Positions 53,488-62,461 of a stretch of 64,000 nt of DNA are shown one piece after another; the first letter of the stretch is position 1; every line of letters begins with the position of its first letter. A program made the position numbers and the translations under genes. A model generated the notes under the pieces. The model searched no databases, had not been told where the DNA came from, and was given only the letters and a program-made list of their open reading frames with translations. Origin of the DNA: Opitutia bacterium (GTDB taxonomy: Bacteria > Verrucomicrobiota > Verrucomicrobiia > Opitutales > Opitutaceae); NCBI GenBank assembly GCA_947474365.1, contig CANJIU010000021.1:43806-107805 (forward strand), in the 5' to 3' direction.

Positions 53488-54774
53488 CTACCGCGCCAGC
53501 TGCGACCGCGTGGGTAGCGTGGCGAGGGCGGACTCGCGAATCGTGAGATGCTCCACCTGCTGCCAGCGATGTGGAAAGAAAAGGTGCAGCACGCCATCGT
53601 CGACAAAACCGTCGAGGTACGAGCATTGGTGGTTGAAGCCCGACGACTTCAGGTTGGCCAGAAGTGCGTTGGCGAAAACGAACCGAGGCTCACTCCACGT
53701 CCGGCCCTCGTCGCGCGACAATGAGACCCAGATCTCCGAGCGCGGCCCGCTCATCGTCTCCCCGGTGCGGTGGTGGTGAAACGCCGCGAGCGTTTTCCCG
53801 TCGGAGAGTGGAAACAGCATCGGGGGAGCGTCGGGGTGCACGAGTGGCGTCGGCGCCGGCGCGCTCCAGGTCTTGCCGTCGTCGTTACTGCGGGCGGACC
53901 ACAGGTGTCCTTCGGGCGTGCGTGACATGAAAAACACGCGGCCACCGCCGAGATTGAGCGGGCGGCCTTCGTCCATCCGATCGAAGCCGGCGGCGAACCA
54001 GCCGCCTGGCATCGGGCTCGGGAGCACGGTCCAGGTCGCGCCGCGGTCTTCAGAGCGGAGGAGGTATTGCCGGGTCGTGAACGGCTTCACCGACCAGTCG
54101 GCATTGTGCGAGCCGATGAGCCAGGTGCCGGCATCGGTCTCGGTCATCCGCATCACCGACATGCCGAGGAAGCCGGGATCGTTGACTGGTTTGATGAGCG
54201 AGACGGGCGACCAGGTGCGCCCGTCGTCATCGGACCAGCGGTAGCCAATGGGCGTGTTTTCGCGCTGGCCGTTCTCCCATTGGTATCCAACGACCGGTTG
54301 CGTCCCGAAGGCGTAGATGCGTTTCGAACCGCGCGGGATCAGCGGGACGAAGCCGTGCTGGCTGTAGTCGATGTCGAACGCGACATCCGGTCCCTTCCAC
54401 GTGCGTCCGTGGTCGGACGAGCGGTAGCCGATCATGGTGTTCACCTTGGGCCGCCCCTTCGCGGTGGCGTAGTGATCGCCCTCGGGAAACAGCAGGAGAT
54501 AGTCTCCGCCGGGCGTCTTCACGGCGCGGGCCTCCAGCACGCGCGTGGCGGTGCGGTGCACGATCTCGCCGTCGAGGGCGGCGGCGGTGAGGAGCCCGAG
54601 TGATTCGCGCAGGACGAGGCCGGCGGGCGGCGCCTTGGGATCGAGGGTGAGGCCGTTGACCAGCAGCGTGGGCGCGAGTGGCAGGAGTGGAAGTTGTTTC
54701 GAGGGTGCGGACAACGCTCCGGCGCCACAGGCGAGGCACAACAGCGCGGCCGAACGCGATGGGAAGAGTTTCAT
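53488..54774 (-). CDS. Exported BNR-repeat (sialidase-fold) protein
   Basis: A 428-residue protein with signal MKLFPSRSAALLCLACGAGALS and propeller repeats with Asp boxes SSDHGRTW, SDDDGRTW, SEDRGATW, SNDDGKTW and SRDEGRTW. The RIP motif of GH33 enzymes is absent. The C-terminal FFPHRWQQVEHLTIRES segment resembles the end of sialidase-like enzymes with unknown specificity. It is 27 bp upstream of the next gene and probably in the same operon. Confidence 0.85.
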   Translation of the reverse strand: MKLFPSRSAALLCLACGAGALSAPSKQLPLLPLAPTLLVNGLTLDPKAPPAGLVLRESLGLLTAAALDGEIVHRTATRVLEARAVKTPGGDYLLLFPEGDHYATAKGRPKVNTMIGYRSSDHGRTWKGPDVAFDIDYSQHGFVPLIPRGSKRIYAFGTQPVVGYQWENGQRENTPIGYRWSDDDGRTWSPVSLIKPVNDPGFLGMSVMRMTETDAGTWLIGSHNADWSVKPFTTRQYLLRSEDRGATWTVLPSPMPGGWFAAGFDRMDEGRPLNLGGGRVFFMSRTPEGHLWSARSNDDGKTWSAPAPTPLVHPDAPPMLFPLSDGKTLAAFHHHRTGETMSGPRSEIWVSLSRDEGRTWSEPRFVFANALLANLKSSGFNHQCSYLDGFVDDGVLHLFFPHRWQQVEHLTIRESALATLPTRSQLAR

Positions 54775-54806
54775 GCCGGCGGGGCGGATGAAATTGGCGG
54801 TTGCGC

Positions 54807-55634
54807 CTAGATATTGATGTTCGTCCCTTGTCCGGGTCCGAGGTCGCCGAGGCGGGTCTTGAGGTCACCGAGGTCGCGGCGAATTCCCTCGGAGAACAGG
54901 ATGATGTCGGCGGCGTGGATGATCAAATTGGCCCCGAGCCGCGCCCAGCGCTCCTCGTGGATGATCCGATTGGCTTGGTAGGTGACATGCGCGCCGGCTC
55001 CGAGCCCGCGGGCGCGCGCCTTGGTGATGATCGTGTCGCAGGCGGCGAGAAATTTCGGGTGCTCGTAGTTTTCCGCGACGCTCAGGCTGCAGGACAAATC
55101 GTGCGGGCCGATGAGCACGCCATCGAGGCCGTCAATCGCGAGGATCTCGTCGAGGGCTTCGAGTGCGGGGGCGCTCTCGATGTTGACGATGAGCGCGCGG
55201 GGTGCGGCGCGTTTTTCCACGTAGGCTTGAAACCCCGGTTCGAGCGCCTCGCCCGCCAGATGCCGCGCCAGCGTACGGCCCTTGAGGGGACGTTTTTTCA
55301 CGGCCCCGACCAGGTCGCGAACTTGGTCGGGCGTTTCGACATACGGTGCGACGATGCCGACCGCGCCGCCGTCGAGCGCGACACACGCCTCATAGGGATT
55401 GGGCGACGTGGTCCGCACGATTGGCGGCAGACCGACGGCCCGGTAGGCCTGGCACATCCACGCGAGTTTTTCGCGATCAATCGGGATGTGCTCCGTGTCG
55501 ATGAAGACGAAGTCGAGTCCGAGCGCGGCGACGACCGGCACCCAATGCGGCGACGGGCTGACGATGAGCGTGCCGTAGAGGCGCGTGGGTTGGCGGAGGC
55601 GCTGGCCGATCGAGAGTGGAGCGGGAGAAGTCAT
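54807..55634 (-). CDS. HpcH/HpaI-family aldolase
   Basis: A 275-residue class II pyruvate aldolase-like enzyme. It has the family signs LDFVFIDTEHIPIDRE, a metal-binding Glu in VNIESAPALEALDEI and Asp in LIGPHDLSCSL. Members split 2-keto-3-deoxy-sugar acids to pyruvate and an aldehyde. Set among sialidases and near uronate-type genes, it may finish breakdown of a keto-deoxy sugar. The start ATG 55634 is fixed by the MTSPAPL-type opening; the frame upstream carries a sulfatase remnant. Confidence 0.88.
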   Translation of the reverse strand: MTSPAPLSIGQRLRQPTRLYGTLIVSPSPHWVPVVAALGLDFVFIDTEHIPIDREKLAWMCQAYRAVGLPPIVRTTSPNPYEACVALDGGAVGIVAPYVETPDQVRDLVGAVKKRPLKGRTLARHLAGEALEPGFQAYVEKRAAPRALIVNIESAPALEALDEILAIDGLDGVLIGPHDLSCSLSVAENYEHPKFLAACDTIITKARARGLGAGAHVTYQANRIIHEERWARLGANLIIHAADIILFSEGIRRDLGDLKTRLGDLGPGQGTNINI

Positions 55635-55639
55635 GGCAG

Positions 55640-55809
55640 ATTGGGGAAGGTGGAAAAGGTGACGCGGAAGGGGCTGACCATCCTGGTGGGGGCGCAGAAT
55701 CCAGTCACGGCAATCGTCGACCGCGATGAAGCGCACGTCGGGCCGTGGCGCCAGCGGCGGGTTGCGCCAGGGTAGGGAGCGGGCAAAGGTGGACGAGGGA
55801 GTTGCGCAT
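55640..55809 (-). pseudogene. Possible sulfatase N-terminal remnant
   Basis: From an ATG at 55809 a signal-peptide-like stretch (MRNSLVHLCPLPTLAQPAAGA) is followed, after a change of frame, by RPDVRFIAVDDCRDW. This is close to the universal sulfatase opening (RPN-x-x-FI-x-x-DD). The remainder of the gene is missing; the frame runs into the aldolase start. Confidence 0.4.
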
Positions 55810-56063
55810 CGTGAGAGCGGCGCGACGATGCTGGTTCTTTCAACTGGCGACGACCAACGCAAAGCTGGTGGTACGAATTTGGCACCAAAGCCGCGGGGGG
55901 ACGCAGTGTGGGGCCGCTGAGCACAAGGTCCGTCGCGAGTCGAAAGACGTTCAGTTCTGTGGTGCACAGCTTTCAGGCGATGGTGACGGTCCCGCTCTCT
56001 TCTCATCCCTGACCTTGCAATCAACGGACCGACCCCATCCGAATACCGTTTACCCCACGTCCT
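55810..56063. other. Divergent non-coding region upstream of a TonB receptor
   Basis: About 250 bp between the sulfatase remnant and the TonB receptor start. It should hold the receptor's promoter. I see no clear -35/-10, no sigma-54 motif and no copy of the TTCCC/GGGAA palindrome. Confidence 0.4.
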
Positions 56064-59000
56064 ATGAAGACCCCTATCGCCCTCTTTTGTGTCTCGCTCG
56101 CCCTCGCCGTCTTGTCCGCCGACCGTGCCGCGGCGGCGGAACGGATCCCGGCGCCGGCGAAATCCGGCGAAGTGATCGAACTTTCGCCCTTCGTCGTGGA
56201 AGCGGACACCGACCTGGGCTACTCCGCTTCCCAGTCTGTGCTTGGCGGGCGCTTCAAGCAGGAGATCAAGGACATCCCCTCCCAAATCGAGGTTTTCACC
56301 GCGGAGATGATGGCGGATTTCAAAATCACGTCCCTGTCCGATGCATTCCGTTACTCCGCGAACGTCGAAAATCTGGAGGAGTTTGTTTCCCCTTCCGACG
56401 GTGGCGCCGCGTTTTGGAGCGGCAAGGAGACGGGGCGGATCCGCGGGATCCAGCCGGCGAGTTTCTCCACCTCCCGCAATCTGTTCAGCAGCATCACCCG
56501 GACGGAGGCTTACAACGCGGACCGCTTCGAAATCGGGAGTGGCGCGCAGTCGCTGATCTTCAGTCTTGGCGAACCCTCCGGCGTGGCCAACGTCCGGCTC
56601 AGGAACGCGGAAATGCGAAATCTGGGAAGCACGTCGCTGACTGTGGATTCGGAAAACGGATACCGATTTGCCCTGGACCTCAACCGGAAGCTCGGGGAGA
56701 AACTGGCGTTCCGGCTCGATTACCTGAATGAAAACCGGCCGTCCTTCATCAAGCCGAGCTTCGATCGCAGCCGGCGCGTCTACGGTGCGGTGACCGCCAA
56801 GCCGCTGCGTCACACGACGGTTCGCCTGCACGCGGAGTTTACCGAGGAGAAGGCCAACCGGCCTCCCACGCAATTGCCTTTCGACTTCGCGACGCCGGCG
56901 TACAGCGCCATCAAGGCGGGAAATGTCACCACGGTCGCGTCCGCCACGTTCGGGGCGGTTGCCAACTCGGCTCTTTTTCCCGTGGGCAACACCGCGAATC
57001 CCCTGACGTTCTTCCATGCCTTTTCCACGCAACTCCCGACCGGCCCAGGGGCGATAGCCTTTGATCCCACCCGCTATGGTCCGGCGGCGCGCGATCCCAA
57101 TTCGGGGGTGGCGCGCGTGACCTTCAGCCCGCAAAACATCCACCTTTTTCCCGAGGTCGCCGCCATGGTCGGCCAGAACTTTCTGGGCGACGGGGTGCGC
57201 AATGAATTTCGATCGAAGATTTTCGACGCCTTTGTCGAACAGCGCCTGCTGCGCACCCTCTCGTTGGAGGTGGGCGGGCACTGGGAGGAGTGGAAGCGGC
57301 TCCAGCAGTCGTACGTCGGCTACACCAATTTCGGCTACAATGCCGACGTCAACCGGATCACCCTGCGCGTCCCCTGGACGACCACGCGCAGCGTGGACAC
57401 CCGGGTGGTTCCGACGCCGCTGCCAGCCGAGTATGCGCTGAACCCCAATTTCGGGCGGCTTTTCACCGTGGGGGTTCCGAGTGGGGCGAAGAATCTGGAG
57501 CAGACGAGGGAGGTGCGGGCCTCGCTGGCGTGGGAACCGGTGACGCCCGTGGCGCTGAAATGGCTGGGGCAGCACTCGTTTTTCGGGAGCTATAATTATC
57601 GCGATTCGTTCGCCAAGGCCCAGACCGTGCAGGTCAGGATGCTGGGCAACCTCCAGTATCAGAATTTCAATGGCGTCCTGAACGATGCGCGCCGCGTCTT
57701 TCTCTACGCGCACTATTTCGACGCCGGCGCGAACCGCACGGCACAGCCCCCGGTGATTGGCGGAAGCGTGCGCAGCCTCGAGGAACTCCTTGCCGGCGGG
57801 GTGAAATTTACTGAACCCACCACCGGGCAGCAGATCGAGTTGAGCGGTTGGAACAGCCCCTACGGCGGCAGCCTGCCCAGCGGCAGCACGACGCAGCTGG
57901 GGTCCGCCATCCTTGCCTGGCAGGGCAAGCTGCTCCGGGACCGTCTGCTCTTCAGTTACGGCCTGCGCGACGACGCCGTGGCCAGCACGTCCATGAATGT
58001 TATCACCGAGGCGAACCGCGGGCCCAATCAGCGCAACGGCGGCTGGGCGTTCATTGACACTCCGACGTTTGTGGACTGGAACGACGCCACGAGGGTTTCC
58101 TACCGCGCCAACAGCCACACCTACGGCTTGGTGGCGCGTCCGCTCCACTGGCTCAGTCTCTCTTACTACCAATCCGCCACGTTCAATCTTCCCACGGGCC
58201 AATTCCGGTCTTTCGGCGAACCGATTCCCGGAACGAACGGTGCGTCGAAGGAATATGCGCTCCGCTTCGATCTGCCGGGCGGCAAGGGCTATCTAAAATT
58301 GGATCGCTACGAATTGGAACGGATCGGCAGCAACGTCGGGTTCGGCACGGTTCGGATCGAGGCCGGGCGGATGGAGACCTCGTATCGGAAAGTCGTGGAG
58401 GACCTCGCCAATGCGCGCGGCACGCCGCGCTACGCGACCCTGGTCTCGCAGCAGGGGCTCACCAATCCAAACGCGTGGACCGCCGACGACAGCCTGAACT
58501 CCGCCTTCCACCCCATCACGGGTGACACGATTGCCAAGGGCTACGAACTGACCGCCGGCACACGCCTGAGCAACTTCGACGTCCGCCTCACGTTCGCGAA
58601 GGCCGAGACGGTGCAGGGCAACGTCAGCAAGGACTGGGAAAACTGGGTGAAGGCCCGCCTGCCCGTCTGGTCGGATCCCAATTTCACCGACCTCGCCGGC
58701 AACCGCGGCTGGGATCGGATTCCCTACCAGGGCGACAGCGCGAACAACTATACCATTCGCGATGCCAACGGGACGCTGCGGCAGATGACGATGAAGGAAT
58801 TCTACGACAGCGTAACCCAGTCGGCCCTGAACGCCGCCCTGCAACTGAACAGCAAGCCCGTCGATGCCGGGCGCAAATATCGCGCAAACCTGAATGCGGC
58901 CTACGATTTCAAGCAGGGTGCGCTCAAGGGAGTCCGCGCGGGCGGCGCGCTACGCTGGCGGAGCGCGCCCATCATCGGGTTTCCGGCGGTGCCGTCCGGA

Positions 59001-59264
59001 ATTGTCAGCGGTGGCTTCCCCGTCCCGCAGATTGATCTGGATCACCCCTATCACGGGAAGGAGGAAATCAACGCCGATGCCTTCCTCGCGTATTCCGGCA
59101 AGGTGAACGAACGCCTCCGCTACCGGGTCCAACTCAATGTTCGCAATCTGTTGACGGGAAAAAACTCGTTCCTGTCGACCCACGTGAACGCCTTCGGGGA
59201 ATCGATCTTTACCATCATCGAGACCCCACGCTCCTACGCCTTGAGCTTGGATCTGATGTTCTGA
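56064..59264 (+). CDS. TonB-dependent receptor (no N-terminal regulatory-like domain)
   Basis: A 1066-residue outer-membrane receptor. A signal peptide (MKTPIALFCVSLALAVLSADRAAAA) is followed directly by the short box IELSPFVVEADTD typical of Opitutaceae receptors. The plug comes next (FKQEIKDIPSQIEVFTAEMMADF, GSGAQSLIFSLGEPSGVANVRL), then the barrel, ending ALSLDLMF. It lacks the carboxypeptidase-regulatory-like domain of the other two receptors here and may take a different ligand, for example a siderophore or small sugar. Divergent from the aldolase operon. Confidence 0.92.
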   Translation: MKTPIALFCVSLALAVLSADRAAAAERIPAPAKSGEVIELSPFVVEADTDLGYSASQSVLGGRFKQEIKDIPSQIEVFTAEMMADFKITSLSDAFRYSANVENLEEFVSPSDGGAAFWSGKETGRIRGIQPASFSTSRNLFSSITRTEAYNADRFEIGSGAQSLIFSLGEPSGVANVRLRNAEMRNLGSTSLTVDSENGYRFALDLNRKLGEKLAFRLDYLNENRPSFIKPSFDRSRRVYGAVTAKPLRHTTVRLHAEFTEEKANRPPTQLPFDFATPAYSAIKAGNVTTVASATFGAVANSALFPVGNTANPLTFFHAFSTQLPTGPGAIAFDPTRYGPAARDPNSGVARVTFSPQNIHLFPEVAAMVGQNFLGDGVRNEFRSKIFDAFVEQRLLRTLSLEVGGHWEEWKRLQQSYVGYTNFGYNADVNRITLRVPWTTTRSVDTRVVPTPLPAEYALNPNFGRLFTVGVPSGAKNLEQTREVRASLAWEPVTPVALKWLGQHSFFGSYNYRDSFAKAQTVQVRMLGNLQYQNFNGVLNDARRVFLYAHYFDAGANRTAQPPVIGGSVRSLEELLAGGVKFTEPTTGQQIELSGWNSPYGGSLPSGSTTQLGSAILAWQGKLLRDRLLFSYGLRDDAVASTSMNVITEANRGPNQRNGGWAFIDTPTFVDWNDATRVSYRANSHTYGLVARPLHWLSLSYYQSATFNLPTGQFRSFGEPIPGTNGASKEYALRFDLPGGKGYLKLDRYELERIGSNVGFGTVRIEAGRMETSYRKVVEDLANARGTPRYATLVSQQGLTNPNAWTADDSLNSAFHPITGDTIAKGYELTAGTRLSNFDVRLTFAKAETVQGNVSKDWENWVKARLPVWSDPNFTDLAGNRGWDRIPYQGDSANNYTIRDANGTLRQMTMKEFYDSVTQSALNAALQLNSKPVDAGRKYRANLNAAYDFKQGALKGVRAGGALRWRSAPIIGFPAVPSGIVSGGFPVPQIDLDHPYHGKEEINADAFLAYSGKVNERLRYRVQLNVRNLLTGKNSFLSTHVNAFGESIFTIIETPRSYALSLDLMF

Positions 59265-59321
59265 CCGGGACTATTCCAGCGGAATTCCCCCGCAGCCGAA
59301 GGGAGACGACGTGAGGGCGAG

Positions 59322-59336
59322 CCGCCCAATGGGCGG
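59322..59336. terminator. Hairpin between convergent TonB receptor and membrane-protein genes
   Basis: A CCGCCC/GGGCGG stem with a 3-base loop lies midway in the 105-bp convergent gap. No T run follows on either strand. Confidence 0.4.
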
Positions 59337-59369
59337 GAAACCGGCAGGGGTAGACCGCGCTTCCCGGGG

Positions 59370-60986
59370 TCATTGCCGGACTGAACCGGTGGAAACGTGT
59401 TCCAGTTGGTGGATGATCGAGATGCGTCCCTGATCGACCTTTCTCATCGTCCAGCCTGGGGGCAGCGGGAACGAGACCCCGGGCGCCAGCTTTTCGAGAT
59501 TGCCGTCGCCAAAAAGAACACGTGGTCCGTCGGAAAAGACACCTTCCGTCGCAATGGCTCCTGCAAAGCTCTCGAAACGACCGCGGATGACGTCAAAAAA
59601 CACCCGGTTGGGGTGCAGTTCGGACAGGAGTGGCGCGAAAAAACGCCACGCATGCCCGTTGCCGATGAACAGGGCAAATTCGGGGGAGGACGAGCGGTAG
59701 TACTCGATCCGCTTTGACTGTGGCGCCCGTTCGTCGACGCGGCGTTTCATCTCGATCTCGTCGTCACGGTCGGAGCGGAGATCCCGTGAAGAGGTGCGGA
59801 GTTCGTGGCCGATCGCCGCCACCGCCGTCAACGCCGCGAGCGCGGCAATTGTCCGAACAATGGTCCGTGGGCGTCCGATCGCGCTGCTTCGCATCAGTTC
59901 GAGGAGCAGACTGACATTGAAAGCGGCAGAGACGGCCAATGGCAGCGCGTAGCGCGGAGCGGGATGCTTGGCGACGATCATGAGCCCCAGCGCCTGAACC
60001 GCGCAGGTCAGCAACAGTAAACGGGAGCATCGACGCGCGCGCGGGTCGCCGGGCCGTGACAGGGTTACAGCGCCGCCGGCGAGAGCGCTGACGCCGATCA
60101 CGGCGCAAAGTACGGGATGAGCGGCGGCCATGCGCCAAAGGTCGCTGAAATAATTTTTCGGATCCAGGAAGCCGGATTCGCCTTCACCATAAACTCCGGT
60201 GTGGTTCGCAATCCGGGTGAACCATTCGAACACGCGCGGTAGTTGCGTCCGCAGCGGAATGAGAAATCCCGCGGTCCCCACGATCATGGAACCGCCGGTC
60301 AAGATTACGCCGCGCCAGCCTGATTGCACCAGCAGCGGGAGCAGGCAGAGCGGGGCAAAGGTGACCTTGGTCACGACACCGGCGGCCGCGATCAGGCCGA
60401 GACTCACGTCAATCAGGCGTTGGCGTCGTTTCCCCGACGGTCCGGGCGGCACCTGCTCGCGCGCGATCAAGAGCACGACCAAGAGGAGGGTCAGCGGAAC
60501 CAGCAGTGCTTCCGGATGCACGAACAAGAGGGAACGATACGTTTCGATTTGCAGCAGCGCGACACCCGACACCGCCCAGCCGCACAAAACCGAACCGGTG
60601 CGTTCGAATTCAAATACGCCCGTCGTCGCCAACGCGATCACCGCGAAGGCGGTGAAAAAGACCTGGAGCAACATGAGGGAACGTTCGGGCGCCAGGAGCA
60701 CGTTGTAGGTCATGGCTTCGACGCCATTGCCTGGTGTCGTCGCGGTGAGGAGCAGCGAGCCCAGCGTCTGCACGGTCGTTCCCGGATGTATGACGTGGCA
60801 TGGCGGAAGGTCGTTCATGACCAACAGCGAATTGAACAAGTATTGGTAGCTGCCGTCGCTGTTTGCTCCGAGCCAGAAGGGACCGCGGTCATCCGATAGC
60901 CGGATCAGGATGCCCGCCAGCAGCAATGGAAACAACAACTGCGCGAACCGCCCGGCCCACCGGACCTGAACCTTGGATGCGATCAT
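59370..60986 (-). CDS. Polytopic membrane protein, GT-C glycosyltransferase-like
   Basis: A 538-residue integral membrane protein with about ten hydrophobic segments spread over the first 400 residues (for example FPLLLAGILIRLS, LLQVFFTAFAVIALATTGVF, LLVPLTLLLVVLLIA) and a soluble C-terminal part from about 410. The first periplasmic loop has acidic and aromatic residues (NSDGSYQYLFNSLL) placed like the catalytic loop of GT-C lipid-sugar transferases such as PMT/ArnT. No firm family match is visible. A glycan-decorating enzyme at the outer face of the inner membrane is a reasonable guess. Confidence 0.6.
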   Translation of the reverse strand: MIASKVQVRWAGRFAQLLFPLLLAGILIRLSDDRGPFWLGANSDGSYQYLFNSLLVMNDLPPCHVIHPGTTVQTLGSLLLTATTPGNGVEAMTYNVLLAPERSLMLLQVFFTAFAVIALATTGVFEFERTGSVLCGWAVSGVALLQIETYRSLLFVHPEALLVPLTLLLVVLLIAREQVPPGPSGKRRQRLIDVSLGLIAAAGVVTKVTFAPLCLLPLLVQSGWRGVILTGGSMIVGTAGFLIPLRTQLPRVFEWFTRIANHTGVYGEGESGFLDPKNYFSDLWRMAAAHPVLCAVIGVSALAGGAVTLSRPGDPRARRCSRLLLLTCAVQALGLMIVAKHPAPRYALPLAVSAAFNVSLLLELMRSSAIGRPRTIVRTIAALAALTAVAAIGHELRTSSRDLRSDRDDEIEMKRRVDERAPQSKRIEYYRSSSPEFALFIGNGHAWRFFAPLLSELHPNRVFFDVIRGRFESFAGAIATEGVFSDGPRVLFGDGNLEKLAPGVSFPLPPGWTMRKVDQGRISIIHQLEHVSTGSVRQ

Positions 60987-61215
60987 GCTGCCAGTCGTGT
61001 CATACGGTGATGAAAACGCTGCGGCAAAAAAAACTCAACTCCCGGCTGTCGCGTGAGGGCGCGGATCAACGGTGCCTGGGAGTTACAAGTTCAGGCGTGA
61101 GCCGATCCCGCGGGACCTGCCAGTTAACATTTGCAGATGGTTTCGCTGCTCCCAGCGAGGGCTCCCTTCGTCGATTTGTTAACGTATTACAGGCAGATCC
61201 CCCTCGGACTTCCGC

Positions 61216-62436
61216 TCACTTCTCTCCGTCCGTCAGCCATTCGAGATTGAAACGCGCAAGCGTGAGCCGGCCGCCGGCGAAGGCGGGCGTGGCCAGCTTG
61301 TCGCCACTGCGTCCGTAGAAACAAAGAATCGTACCCGACTGTGTGACGGCGATGTCGGAGTACATGCTCGGGCCCGGCTCGACGGATTTGTTCACGGGCC
61401 AGGTCTGGCCCTCGTCACGGCTGATTTTCACGCTGACGTTCCTGCGGTCGCGGCTCTTCCCTGGTTCGGCCCCGCCCTTCTCCTTCGCAAGATTGTGCGG
61501 GTTGCAGAAGAGGATGAGGTTCTGCCCGCCGTGGCGGTAACGGACGATGCCGCCCATGCAGATGGGTTCGAGGAGCGCCTCGTCGAAGTGCGGAGTGCTC
61601 CAGCTGGTCGCCCCGTCGAGACTCGTGGTGACCAGACGGCGATGGGCCTTTGATTCACTGCGCACGTTCAACATGACGCGGCCGTCGTTGAGTTCGATCG
61701 CGACCGTCTCGTTGGGGTTGATCCACTCCTTGGTGTCGGGGACCGCGATATGCCCGGCCCGCCACGTTTTCCCGGCGTCGTCACTAAAGATGGTCGCCGT
61801 GACGCTGGGCCGATGGGCGTTGCCGCCCGTGCCGGTGGAGAGCCACACGGGAACGATCAGCCGGCCGTTGCGCAGCTGGATGCTGTGATTTGGGCCGGTG
61901 GCGAGGACCTTCCAGTCGTAGTCCTTCTTGAACGGTTCGAAGGCGGACGTGATTTCGGTGGGCCGGCTGAACGTGAGGCCGTCGTCCTGGCTGCGCTGGT
62001 AGAAGACGCGCATGTATTCGAGGCAAAACAGCATGTGGACAGTACCGTCGCGATCCGCGATCAACACGGGGTTGTTGTAGGTGACGTCGTTGGGATCGAC
62101 GTTCTTCATCCGGAGGGCGAAGGGATTTTTCGTTTTTGGACCGGGCACGTCGGCGATGCTGCGCGGCGCACTCCACGTCTTGCCGTCGTCCGTGCTGCGG
62201 CGCAGCAGGATCCGGATGTCGTCCCAGTCGCTCACGCCGGCCGGACGTTTGCGGGCTTCGCACCAGGCGAGGACCGTGCCCTTGGCGGTTACGACGACAC
62301 CGGGGATGTGGTAGATGTGATAGGCGGGGTTGTCGCCGCTGGTGAAGAGATCCTGTTTTTCGATGAAGGGGGCGGCGGCGTGGAGCCCGGGGCCGAGCGC
62401 GGCGAGAATGAGGAGGACGGCAGATGCGGCTTTCAT
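61216..62436 (-). CDS. Sialidase-fold protein with RIP-to-HIP change
   Basis: A 406-residue exported protein with signal MKAASAVLLILAALGPGLHA and GH33 layout. Asp boxes are STDDGKTW, SDDAGKTW and SRDEGQTW, and the Glu/Arg segment is ELNDGRVMLNVR. The first-arginine motif reads YHIPGVV (His43) where the neighbours have YRIPGIV. Since that arginine grips the sialic-acid carboxylate, the protein may be inactive on sialic acid or act on another sugar. Length and the rest of the fold are normal. It follows the next sialidase gene by 25 bp in one operon. Confidence 0.85.
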   Translation of the reverse strand: MKAASAVLLILAALGPGLHAAAPFIEKQDLFTSGDNPAYHIYHIPGVVVTAKGTVLAWCEARKRPAGVSDWDDIRILLRRSTDDGKTWSAPRSIADVPGPKTKNPFALRMKNVDPNDVTYNNPVLIADRDGTVHMLFCLEYMRVFYQRSQDDGLTFSRPTEITSAFEPFKKDYDWKVLATGPNHSIQLRNGRLIVPVWLSTGTGGNAHRPSVTATIFSDDAGKTWRAGHIAVPDTKEWINPNETVAIELNDGRVMLNVRSESKAHRRLVTTSLDGATSWSTPHFDEALLEPICMGGIVRYRHGGQNLILFCNPHNLAKEKGGAEPGKSRDRRNVSVKISRDEGQTWPVNKSVEPGPSMYSDIAVTQSGTILCFYGRSGDKLATPAFAGGRLTLARFNLEWLTDGEK

Positions 62437-62461
62437 GAAAGAGGGGACAGGAGACGCGTCC

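Noticed and set aside
55635..58202. A very long minus-strand open frame continuing upstream of the aldolase, antisense to the TonB receptor
   Set aside because: It is a by-product of GC-rich codon use on the opposite strand. The TonB receptor on the plus strand has clear domain structure, and the antisense translation has none.
61176..61188. A 13-base sequence AATACGTTAACAA shared with 33669-33681 in another intergenic region
   Set aside because: A single 13-base match is expected by chance many times in 64 kb, and the flanks do not extend the similarity.
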